Below, in pieces: positions 22,301 to 32,400 of a stretch of 64,000 bases of DNA. The number at the start of each line of letters is the position of its first letter. Position 1 is the stretch's first letter. The stretch is taken from contig NC_081811.1 of NCBI RefSeq assembly GCF_030704535.1, forward strand, positions 4,939,001-5,003,000, given 5' to 3'. The stretch is from Vitis vinifera (lineage: Eukaryota > Streptophyta > Magnoliopsida > Vitales > Vitaceae). The notes below the pieces were generated by a model. The model saw only the letters and a program-made list of their open reading frames with translations, was not told the DNA's origin and ran no database searches. The position numbers and the translations under genes were made by a program.

Positions 22301-24649
22301 GAATACTATAAAAATTATGATGACCTAGAGGTAAGTTACAATGACCACTCCTTTTCTTTAATGTTTCCAAGTTCAAATGTATATGTATAAAACTCTTTTG
22401 TTTGTTACAGATCCATTTCCGGAGAGACCATTTCTTATGTGAGGACGAAGCCTGCCTTGCAAAAAAGTTTGTCGTCTTTCAATCTGAAGCAGAAATGAAG
22501 GTGATTTCTTAGAGCATAGATGGCCGCCTTTCATTATATGCTTGAGCATTTATTTATTTGTTTTTGTTGATTTTCTTTGGAGGATTATTTTGAATCTTGC
22601 ACTGTTTGGGGATAAGTGTTGTGGAAGCTATGTTGCTTTAGATTGACTTTTCCTGCATCCTGAATTTCTTCTATTCATTGGGTGTTTTTCTTGTTATTCC
22701 AGAGGCATAATGCTATAGAACATGGAGGACGTATGTCTCGCTCTAAACGTAATGCTGCTCTTCAGGCATGTATTATTTTTCTAATTCTGAGATCATCTTT
22801 AGAGGATCCAATTTGTTATAAAAGATTTTTGTCCACATTATCCTGCCTCTTGATTTGCAATTCTAGATACTCGCTCTACGTTGTTCATTTCTCTTGCATT
22901 CAGATCTCATATGTTAATTCTCTCTTTCTCTCTCCAACTTCATGTTGGGGGATGTTGTAAACATAACAATCTGGTGCTCCCTCTTCTCCCTTTTTATTGC
23001 AGATACCAACAAGTTTTCGCTATCGAAGAAGTACTGAACAAGATCAACGCCGTGGAAGAGGAAGGACATTTAATCGTGATTCCTCTGCTGATCAACTCTC
23101 CTTGGCCATTCAAGCTAGTTTGGAGACAGCTAATGCAAATGACACATATCATGATCCACCCCCATCATCATCATCCAGCACTCAGGCAGTTTCTGATCAT
23201 TATGATAGCGATCCCATAATTCAGCCATTTGAATCGTTGGCTATGACAGATTCTGAATCTTCTTCGAGATATCGTCAAGCCTTGGGTCATAACCCAATGA
23301 ATGTACCTCTTGTGGAGTCTTTCTTTCCTCCTCTCGCCACGGCACCCAGCAGCAGTCTACCAAAACCCAAACTTGACTCAGAAGGTTTGCCGAAAAATAC
23401 CATGGCTGCACGTCTCCGCCGTCAAGGTAAGGCAAATGTTCTCCATTCAGGTCAGGGTTGGCCAGCCCCAAATCGTGGATCAGTCCCACTATCAAGTAGT
23501 TCAACTCAATCTAAGGTTGCAAATATTGCACCTGTGCCATCATCTAGTCTGGATCAGGTTAAGTCAGCAACTGGTAGTGGATCTGCTCCAAACAGCTATG
23601 CTAGTTTTGCTCAGGCTCGACCCACAACAGTGCATGGATTTGCATCATCTGGTTCTTCAAGTAACTCAGGCAGCATAAGTAGGATCAGCCACTCTGCATC
23701 AGCCCCAAATCTTGCTGATAGCAGATCTTTTGATCCTTCTATGTCTGATTTTCCTCCAGTTTCTGCGACACAAAAGCAAAAGTTGCCAACAATTACCCAG
23801 CCCGTGCTGAATGCAGAAGCTGTTCACACTGCAAACAAGTCTCTGGTGGAAAAGATCCGTGCTGCTCTTGAATTTGATGAAGACAAATACACCGCTTTTA
23901 AAGACATATCCGGGCAGTATCGGCAAGGTTCAATTGACACCGCAGTATATCTGGCTTATGTTCAGCAGTTTGGTTTGTCACATCTTGTTCTTGAATTGGC
24001 TAGACTCTGTCCTGATGCTCAGAAGCAGAAAGAACTTTTAGAGACCTATAATGCTAGTGTACGGAGCAGTGGTTTACAAGAAAATGGTTGGGGGCATAGC
24101 AATGTCCATTTTAAAGACAAAAAGATCTCCAAGAAAGGTAAAGGAAAACCTGTAGTTGTGGAGGACAGTAATGTGAAGGATACATTAGCAGATAACATCA
24201 TTAACACAGTTAGGAACCTTCGGTCCACCTTCAAGCCTTCAGAAGAAGAGGTGGAGGTGTTGTCAAAGGATGGGTACCGTGGTGCAAAAGGCAAATCAAA
24301 GGGAGTGATTGATGAGCAACAGTCAGATCTGAGTTCTGCTAGAGAACCCTTACCAAAGCTGAGTGCCCAAAATGAGGTGCCATCAGCGGGTGGTGGATCT
24401 AATCAAAATTTAGGGGCTGTGAGTGGAGGAAGTCAGCGACGAAAGAAAGCATCAAAATTCCTCAGAGCCCGTCTGGGTGATGGTTCAGTGGGTGCACTTC
24501 TGAACTCCCAAGATCCTGACCCAGATCCAGATCCAGTGGAGGAAACATTAGATGCAAACATGAATCCGGCTGAAGGCTTACCAGTTCATGGTGTTTGGCG
24601 GAATGGTGGTGGTCAGAGACTTTTTAGCAATGGCCAGAAGAGATTCTAA
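19320..24649 (+). CDS. E3 ubiquitin ligase of the HEL2/ZNF598 type (ribosome collision sensor)
   Basis: Seven coding exons: 19320-19487, 20246-20548, 21977-22185, 22282-22330, 22411-22500, 22703-22765, 23003-24649; 2529 nt, 842 residues. The N-terminal RING is C3HC4-like: Cys5, Cys8, Cys20, His22, Cys26, Cys29, Cys42, Cys45. A chain of Cys/His fingers follows (for example C110-x2-C113...H139...H144, CSLC at 149-152, and CDFC and CHIC in exon 3), up to about residue 280. Next comes a Ser-rich disordered region with a FFPPL motif and then a conserved C-terminal block (KIRAALEFDEDKYTAFKDIS). The protein ends in SNGQKRF. This order matches yeast Hel2 and human ZNF598, which ubiquitinate small-subunit proteins of collided ribosomes to start quality control. 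Role and cytosolic, polysome-bound location are inferred from the family. Intron 6 (22766-23002) begins with GC instead of GT. Intron 2 is 1.4 kb. Confidence 0.93.
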
Positions 24650-26036
24650 ACTACATTGGCATGAACTTTTCTGAAGTGCTGTCAATAGATGGATAAGTTT
24701 TGATTTTTGTTCTCCAATCATGTGTTTCAAAGTTGTTATCATGATGAGTTGGCTGATTTAAACCAGTATAGGCAAATGAATTCTGTGTAGCAGTGGAAGT
24801 TGATTGGGAATGATGCTGCATGAGTAGGTCATTTGTGTTTTGATGACTTTCAAGTGTTTGCATATAGAAATGACAACTTGAGGTCCAGGCATTGTTTGAT
24901 ACTTCTTTTTCCTAGTTCAGACCACTGTATTGCAGTTTGTTTGACCCCTTTATCTTCCTTTTTGTTTTGTGAAAAAAAGAATGGAAGTGTGAATATAGTT
25001 TTGGCGCATTTGTGAAGTTCAATGATTCTCTAATCATGTATTACCTATGAACCCTCGTATCTTTGTACTCCCTTTCATTATATATTTCCTATGTTCTCTG
25101 ACATCTTTTCACGTGCTAAATAGGTATTGTTGAAATGAATGGACAACTTCAATGGTTGTCTACCTCTCATGAACCCTTCTTTTAAATTTGCATCCCAGGG
25201 ACTTTGTGCTCTGCTTTTCAGTTGCATCTTTGAAGGTGTTGGAGTGTATGGTGGGGAGTTAAGATTATAGCAAGAATAAACATGTGGCCCACGATTCTCT
25301 ATGGTGATTGTTATGAGATTTTCAAAATCTGGGACCCTAAGAAATTCAGCAATGCATTCTACATAAGTTGCTCTGCTAGTACTAGAAGTAACAGTGGTAG
25401 TAGCTTGATCACATCAATGACAGGCGCTTTAGGTATGCTCGATTATGCAACCAACGTGCCTCTGCTAGGAGAAATGTCATTCTCTTCATCTGACATCCAT
25501 TCAACTTCCATTTTAGTGAAGGCAGTTTTTTTCCATCTTCGTTATGAAAGCAGATTTTATTTTATTTTTAAAACAATTGTAAGGTACTTTTATTTGTTTT
25601 TTATAGAGTGCTCTAATTAACAATTAAAAAGACTGGAAAAATAAATATACAATAATTTTATGGAGAAAACTGTATTTTATATTTGAGTTTCCAAATATAA
25701 TTTTGTTTCCCAAAAATAATTGCAAACTGTTTTTAAAAATTGTTTTTTTCAGAATGGTTTTCAATACATTACCAAAAATACCTATAGTTTGGGTTGCCAA
25801 AAGATGGGAAATTCTCACATTCAGTCTCTATAGAATAGAAGTGATAAGAAGCTAAACCCCTTTGATAAATAACATAGAAGTTCAGCAACAACAGTCACAA
25901 ATGTAACATTCGCATTTCCTTTACCTGGAATACAATGATATAACTTTAGGACTTTTCTCATATATAAAGATTGTATCCAACAATTATTTCACACAGAGGA
26001 GAAGCAGATTGAAGATTCTACAACAATGTACGGAGC
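24650..26036. other. Convergent 3' regions of HEL2-type and ATG8 genes
   Basis: 24650-25060 looks like the 3' UTR and downstream region of the HEL2-type gene. 25850-26036 is the 3' UTR of the minus-strand ATG8 gene. 25520-25800 is AT-rich, perhaps a worn MITE. No extra gene is supported. Confidence 0.5.
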
Positions 26037-29000
26037 TCAGTGTCCATGTATCTGGATATCAGCATATCCAAAAGTTTTCTCGCTGCTGTAAGACATGTAC
26101 AGGAACCCGTCCTCATCCTTGAAGGATTCATAGACAGTGTCCATCAAACTTGCTGCAAGTAGACATGTGTAAAAAATATCAGCAGATTATCAGGGCAAAA
26201 ACCTTCATGCAATGAATCCACAGAAGATATGAACCAAGTGATTTAATGGCATTTCTACCTGTTTGAGGTAAGGTATTCTCCACAAATACGAAAAGAGCTT
26301 TTCCAGGAGTCAGATGAAGCCTGATACTTAAGATGTGAATGAATTGCCCAACAGACATGTCCCGGGGAACCAGGAATCTAATAACAAAGGGAAAATGGCA
26401 AAATGTTAAGCCAAGTTACTTCAATATCCTTTAAAATAGCAGAAAAAGGCAACCCTAAACTGTAGGATAGGTAGTGGATTCTTTTACCTCAGTGTGACAA
26501 TTACAGAGGACTGAACTTTGAAGAGAGAGAGAGAGAGAGAGAGGAGGAAATCCCTGACTGCCCTTAAAATAAATACAAAACTAATTTAATAAAGTGGCAG
26601 GGATGAGAAACTGAAGTTCAATCAGCTTCTTGATATGCTTGGTTGTAAATAGCTAACTGGGAGAAAATGTGTACGGTGATATTCAAAGGGACTTCCTTTG
26701 AGCCCTGGGGAGGCTTGTACAAGAAGCTCCCATTTAGGTAGTTGGTCTGTTGTTCAATTGAACAAAAAGAATGGAGGTCTTGGCATCAGGAGTCTTCACA
26801 CTCTAAACAAGGCTCTCCTTGGTAAATGGAACCGGATATTTGCTTCAGAGAGAGGATCCCTTTGAAACAAAGTCAGAGCTAGAAAATTTGGGGCTAATGA
26901 AGGCGATGGTGTTTAAGGATGTGAAAGACATCTATGGGTTGGGATTGTGGAAGGTTATTAGAAATGAGTAAGAGATCTTTGGAAGTAGATCTCACTTCAT
27001 ACTGGATAACACAAGAAGAGTAAAAATTCAGAAAGATAAGTGGGGGGAAAGCTCTTTGGAAGGATCCTTTTGGTGTTATTCTCTATAACTATTGATAAAG
27101 ACACTTGAGTAGCAGAGATGAGGGAGCAAGTTGGAGAAGGGGGTCGGCGAAATCCCAATTTCAGAAATAGTTGCATGATTAGGAAGGAGTAGAGGCCTTT
27201 TTTAGAAGACTACAATCAACCAGGATTAGAAAGGATGAGGAGAATAGCTTGGGTTGGAAAGAAGCTAAGTGTGACAAACAAATCCTACTGCTCTTCTCTA
27301 CCATGGGGAAGAAGTGAGCCTTTCCTTGCAAGCATAGTATAGAAGGATTTTAACCATTGACCAACTAAGCAGGGGATGGATTTTGCTAGACTAATGTTAC
27401 ATGTGTAAAGGAGATGAGGAGTCAGTTGACCATATGCTCTTACACTACTCCAAAGTGAGAATTTTGTGGCAGCTAGTGTTTTCTCCTTTTGGAGTGATTT
27501 AGGTAATGCACTCTTTGGTAAGAGGAAATCTATTGGGTTGGCATGGTTCTTTTGTGGGAAGAAGCTGAAGAAAGATTGGAGGACTGCTCCTTTGCGTATT
27601 TTCTGGATGTTATGGATGGAAAGAAACAGGAGGTAATTCAAAGACGGTGAATAGTCGAACCAATCAATCAAATCTTCCTTTATGTTTATCTTTTTGAATT
27701 GGGTTAAGAGTATACATAGATGGCTATTCCCTAACCATGATAGGATTTACAGATTGGTTGAGCTCAAGGTAGGTAGAGGGAGTTTGTATTATGTGTTCTC
27801 TCTGCCTTTCTACTTGTCTGATGACGCTTCTTGTATACATTGTGTGCACTTAGGTGTGTCATTTTTCAGGCACCTTTGATTTATTCTCTCTTTTACCTAT
27901 AAAAGGAAAAGAAAAGAAAAGAAATGAGAATGTGCACGGACTTGAATTTTCTAATGAAGCCAGAATCAATGAAGCCCAACTCAGCTTCTTCATCTGCTTT
28001 GCCGAACATGAGGGAGTCATTGGAAATATGTCTAGGATTTTTGTGTTCTAAAAGTACTTGAAGTTGTGAAGGACAATCAACTTCATCATTTGCTTTACTT
28101 AACAAATGACAAATCTCATGGAAATACGCCTAGGATTTTCTATCCCAACAACATTAGAAGCCAGACCAATTGGAAAAGTCAGCAGCAAGAGCTCTAGACA
28201 ACATTATACATTTTATGGGTCCCTAGCTACAAGTGAAAGAAAATTTTCCTTTAGTTAAATGCAACACTTAGCAAAGTATGAATTCCACAATATTCTCATT
28301 AAGAAACACAAAGTTGGGAAGATTAAAAATAAAATGTAAAAAATGTAAAAAAAATAAAAAAAAATAAAAAAAAATAAATGTCATTGAAATGGCCTTCAGT
28401 AGAAATGGACCCATTGTCATCCACACAAACAGCCCCAAATAGATAGTACAAGAATATCAGTTCTGTGCTGGTAATTACAACTTATCCTCAGCTTCCATAG
28501 ATCAAGTTATGATTAAGAAAAAAAAAAATCAAACCCCTCCATTGAAATATAAACCAGTTGGACTTAGGTCTTTATTTGCAAAAAGGAAAAACAACATGAA
28601 ATGTAACTTAAGTAACCAAATACTTCTAACACTGCAACTGAGTCAAAGGATTACAGAAAAGACTAGTTCACAATCAGCAGTTTATTCCGATCAAACACAA
28701 AAGACTATAATTCATATGATAGAATTAAACAATCTGAACTCACTTTTTCTTTTCCATCTCGGGGAGGTCGGTTTTTGAATACCTTTCAGCAATCACCTAA
28801 ACAAAACAAAGTCAGAAATTTGAAACAAATAAATCGTATTATCTGGGTTGCGGCTGTGAGCAAAAACAGAATTGAAAAAACCAAAGAGTTGGGCAATTTG
28901 GATCGGGGGTTGGTGGGCTTACCGGGACTCGATCTGGGTATTTGGCGATGATGTCTCGGGATTCTTCCAATCGTTCCTCTGTCGAAGAAGAAAGATATGA

Positions 29001-29106
29001 TGTGGGGAGATGATCAAGGAATTTCAATACGGAAAAGAGCTAACCAAAGAAAAAACGTACCGTATGAGAACTCGTTCTTGAATGATGACATGCTCTTCTT
29101 CCCCAT
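26037..29106 (-). CDS. ATG8I: Autophagy ubiquitin-like protein ATG8, h/i type
   Basis: Five exons: 29106-29061, 28978-28923, 28796-28744, 26377-26259, 26152-26037; 390 nt, 129 residues. It shows the full ATG8 pattern: N-terminal helices ([20 protein letters not shown]), [52 protein letters not shown] and [17 protein letters not shown]. Gly120 is the lipid-conjugation site. ATG8 is joined to phosphatidylethanolamine on autophagosome membranes and binds cargo receptors. The SYSSEKTFG end, [10 protein letters not shown] and [11 protein letters not shown] mark it as the ATG8h/i clade. Unlike the Arabidopsis h/i proteins, which end at the glycine, this one carries nine more residues (YADIQIHGH), so ATG4 processing would be needed. 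Intron 3 is 2.4 kb and contains a LINE. The start codon lies only 102 bp from the tRNA-Phe gene, which is on the other strand. Confidence 0.93.
26522..26542. repeat. (GA)n microsatellite
   Basis: About ten GA units within the ATG8 gene's third intron. Confidence 0.85.
26676..27926 (+). mobile_element. 5'-truncated L1-type LINE in ATG8 intron 3
   Basis: Opposite in sense to the host gene. It carries the end of ORF2 in broken frames: the conserved [20 protein letters not shown] block near 26770, a [17 protein letters not shown] zinc-knuckle (zf-RVT) near 27400, and a [10 protein letters not shown] motif near 27610. The tail is A-rich (about 27900-27926). Imperfect repeats AATGTGTACGG (about 26666-26676) and AATGTGCACGG (about 27929-27939) look like a diverged target duplication. 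Stops and frame changes show it is long dead. Confidence 0.7.
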
Positions 29107-29208
29107 TGATGATGCGTTGGTCGAGATGTTAAGGAACAGAAAGTTTTTAAGGAGAAGACCAAACGCTAGCTCAGAAGTAATTTTTCTGTTTGATTCGGTT
29201 AAGGACAC

Positions 29209-29213
29209 GCGGG

Positions 29214-29256
<43 letters not shown>

Positions 29257-29281
29257 GCGTGTTCGATCCACGCTCACCGCA
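29209..29281 (+). tRNA. trnF-GAA: tRNA-Phe (GAA)
   Basis: A 73-nt cloverleaf. The acceptor strand is GCGGGGA/TCACCGC with one G-A mismatch, as in known plant cytosolic tRNA-Phe. The D arm is GCTC..GAGC, the anticodon stem TCAGA/TCTGA with loop CTGAAGA (anticodon GAA), the variable loop AGGTC and the T arm GCGTG TTCGATC CACGC. The discriminator base is A. No intron and no encoded CCA. Internal promoters: A box TAGCTCAGTTGG and B box GTTCGATCC. It lies in the 315-bp gap between the divergent ATG8 and WDR6-type start codons, on the WDR6 strand. Confidence 0.97.
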
Positions 29282-29285
29282 ATAC

Positions 29286-29291
29286 TTTTTT
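29286..29291 (+). terminator. RNA polymerase III terminator of tRNA-Phe
   Basis: Six T residues beginning five bases past the discriminator base, a standard Pol III stop. Confidence 0.85.
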
Positions 29292-29421
29292 GGGCCCAGG
29301 TCCAAGTTTAATTTTTTTGGTTGGGCTACTCCTCGTCCAGCCCATAAAGCCCTAAATACAGCGACTCAACAAAACACAAACGTTTCAGCAAAGCAAAACA
29401 CTGAAGTAGAACGGAGCAGCC
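29291..29421 (+). promoter_or_regulatory. Core promoter / 5' UTR of the WDR6-type gene
   Basis: Three site II motifs occur: TGGGCC at 29291, TGGGCT at 29322 and AGCCCA (reverse) at 29339. A telo-box-like AAAGCCCTAAA follows at about 29346. Site II plus telo-box is the known arrangement in plant promoters of ribosome and translation genes. There is no clear TATA box. The tRNA gene and its terminator touch the upstream edge, so Pol II and Pol III promoters are packed together. Confidence 0.6.
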
Positions 29422-32400
29422 ATGGAGAAGCAGAGTGAGTGGCGCCTCCACGGCGGCCACTACCTCGGAGAAATCTCAGCCCTCTGTTTAATCCACGCGC
29501 CACCTCTCCCTCACTTCTCTTCTCTCCCCTATCTCCTTGCTGGTACCGCTTTCTGTTCAGTTTCTTCACCCTATTTAAATTTATTCAATTAAGATATTGA
29601 ATTCTAAGGTATTTGAATTTCGATTTCTCAGGCACAGGATCGCAAGTTTTACTCTACGATTTGGAGTCCGTGAAAATACTGAGGTCCTTTCATGTGTTAG
29701 AAGGAATTAGAGTGCATGGAATTGCTTGCCGCTTGGTTGATTGTAAAGAAGGATCGGTATTGTCGGTTAAGATTGCTGTTTTCGGGGAAAGGAGAGTAAA
29801 GTTGTTTAATTTGCGGATTGAGATGGTTCCTGAATCCCAAGATGAGCCCCAAGTGTGTTTGGAGTTGACTCTGTTGCATTCGTTGCCGAAATTCAGTCAC
29901 TGGGTTTTAGATGTTTGCTTCTTCAAGGTAAAAATGGGACGTATTTATTGCTCCATTGGGTGTTTTTCTTGTAAGTTAGTCTGAGAATGCAATTGTTGAT
30001 GTGTAGGAGGACATTGCGACTTCTTCACATTGTCTTGTGGTGGGATGTAGCGATAATTCGGTCCATCTCTGGGATATGTTAACGTCCAGTTCGATTCTTG
30101 AAGTTAGGAATCCAGGTTTGTATTATGAGAGTATAAGTTTTGAACTATCCGGTTATCATTGGTCGTCGTTTGCTAGGGGATGGTCTGTTTGCAATTTCTA
30201 AAATTTGATGCACTAAATTTCAGGTTCTCAATACATTATATTTGCACTCCAATCACTAGATCGTAAAACGACCTAGTAGTTGGGATAAGAACTTTTATCT
30301 GTTGTGTTGTACTAGAACTTGTATTGTGGCAATTTTCATGGTTTGATGGTTTGATTCTTATTCAACTGCAGAGAGGTGCCTTCTTTATTCCATGCGGTTA
30401 TGGGGTGATGAACTTCAAAACCTCCTTGTTGCATCTGGTACTATCTATAATGAGGTGGCAAATCTTTCCTTATAATGAATTTTGATCCAACGAATGGTCT
30501 GTGTAGGGTTTTTAGTGATTACAATGACCATTATGTTAGGTGGTATTTTTTTTTTTTTTTAAAACTTAATGTTGAATGCAATTTGCTTTTAGACTTTAGA
30601 TGATTTATTTTTAACTTTTTTTTTTTCACTTATAACATATTTTTAAATTTATTTTATTGAATAGAAAAAGATAAAATATTTTTGTTGAATGCTAAAAATA
30701 ACATTTTTAAACAACTAAAACACATTCTCAATATGACATTCACCCTTTTAATACTTGATACTTTACAACAATAAAGTAATAAAATAACAAATGACTTAAT
30801 ACTTAATACTATTAAGTTGTATTTAGAGTTAAATTGAATTAAGTTCTATTTAGATTTAAGTAAAAAAAAAAAAAAACACTACCTTAACATTTTATAAACT
30901 TTGAGGACCTTGATTTCATCATTTTAATTGTTTTTTTTTTCTTTTCTATTTTAAAATTGGATCACCATTGAAGTTAATCTCAGTGATAATGATTAATGTT
31001 TGGACCCCATATTCCATGATTGTTCTTGGAATATCTGCATAGCAGTTTTGGGTTGATGCTATGTGCATTCCGATTTTTCAGTTGAAGAGGCTGATGCCAC
31101 CATCCCCTTATTCCAAATTAGCTTTCTACAATCTTCTCAAATTCGGAAGCTATCGAAATGTTAAATTTACATGGTTTCTTAAGGATAAATTGGTTTTGAA
31201 CAGATTATTGTTTGGAAAGCAGTTCCTCAGAACTGCACTCCAAGTTTGGGAAGTTCAGTGAAAGACCACATTAATTCGAGTAGTTCTTTCTGCAACGGCT
31301 TCAATCATTATAGTCAGCAATATCAAGCTCTTAATATATGTAGACTTGCTGGACATGAAGGTTCAATTTTTCGCCTAGCATGGTCCTCCAATGGATCCAA
31401 ACTGGTGTCTGTCTCTGATGATCGGAGGTGAATTAGTTTCTCAACCAGTTTCTTCCCTTTATATTACTGATTCCTTGGAGGTATGATTCTATGCAATGAG
31501 TTGGTTTTAATTGGTACAGTGCTCGTATCTGGCCAATTCATGCAGAAAGGGAAGTTTCTGATAACTCAGGAGAGATTGTTGACACAGGCTCTGCTGGTCC
31601 TGTGCTATTTGGTCACAATGCTAGGATTTGGGACTGCTGTATTTTAGATTCTGTAAGCTCATAAATTTTTTGTCTTTTACAGTTATTCTCTATTTTCTTA
31701 TATTAAATTGGAAAGTTACTTTAACAAGCAAAGAACATGGAATATTGTTGTCTGTCCAGAATACAGATAATATTTTTCTTTAAATGTGTTCATGATCCTT
31801 CCCACCCAAAAATAAGCTGTTTTCATGCTTGAGGAAAAATCTCAACTGCAAGGATTTCATTTTATTATATGCTCTTCATATTTTTTGTTATCTTTTCAGG
31901 ATTTTGTGATAGATTTATTTTTACATTCATGCTGATTGCTGAGGTTGGTTAGCATGTGTCTGTAGTGCTTCTTCATGCCTAAAAGCCTGACTTTGGTCTG
32001 GATTTTTCTCACATAAAAAGGGAAGGGGAAAAAAAACGAAAGGAAAAACCTGCTTTCACTGGTGGATCTAGTGATCACAAGCAAATAGCATGTCTGCAAA
32101 TGAAATCAAATAATCAAGAAAATGCATACCCCTTTCCTCTGTTATTAATTGTTAACTGGTAGAATTTTTATTTCCTTTTTAGTCTGAGGTTCCATTAATT
32201 AAAAACTCTTTGCTACCATTTGAGAAAGTGTTTTCTCATTGAAAAAGTCAAATTTTGACATTCAGTTGTTAGTGAGCAACATTTGGTTTAAGCTATAGGT
32301 GCAATATTGGTTTTGTACTGAGTCGTTGCTGCATAACTAACAACAAGGCCTCCTGTCATCCATAACTATTTATTGTATGTGGTGGCGCTACCATGTTAGA

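Noticed and set aside
29209-29281. Organelle-derived tRNA-Phe insertion
   Set aside because: The sequence matches the cytosolic plant tRNA-Phe form and the flanks are nuclear gene promoters, with no plastid or mitochondrial neighbours.
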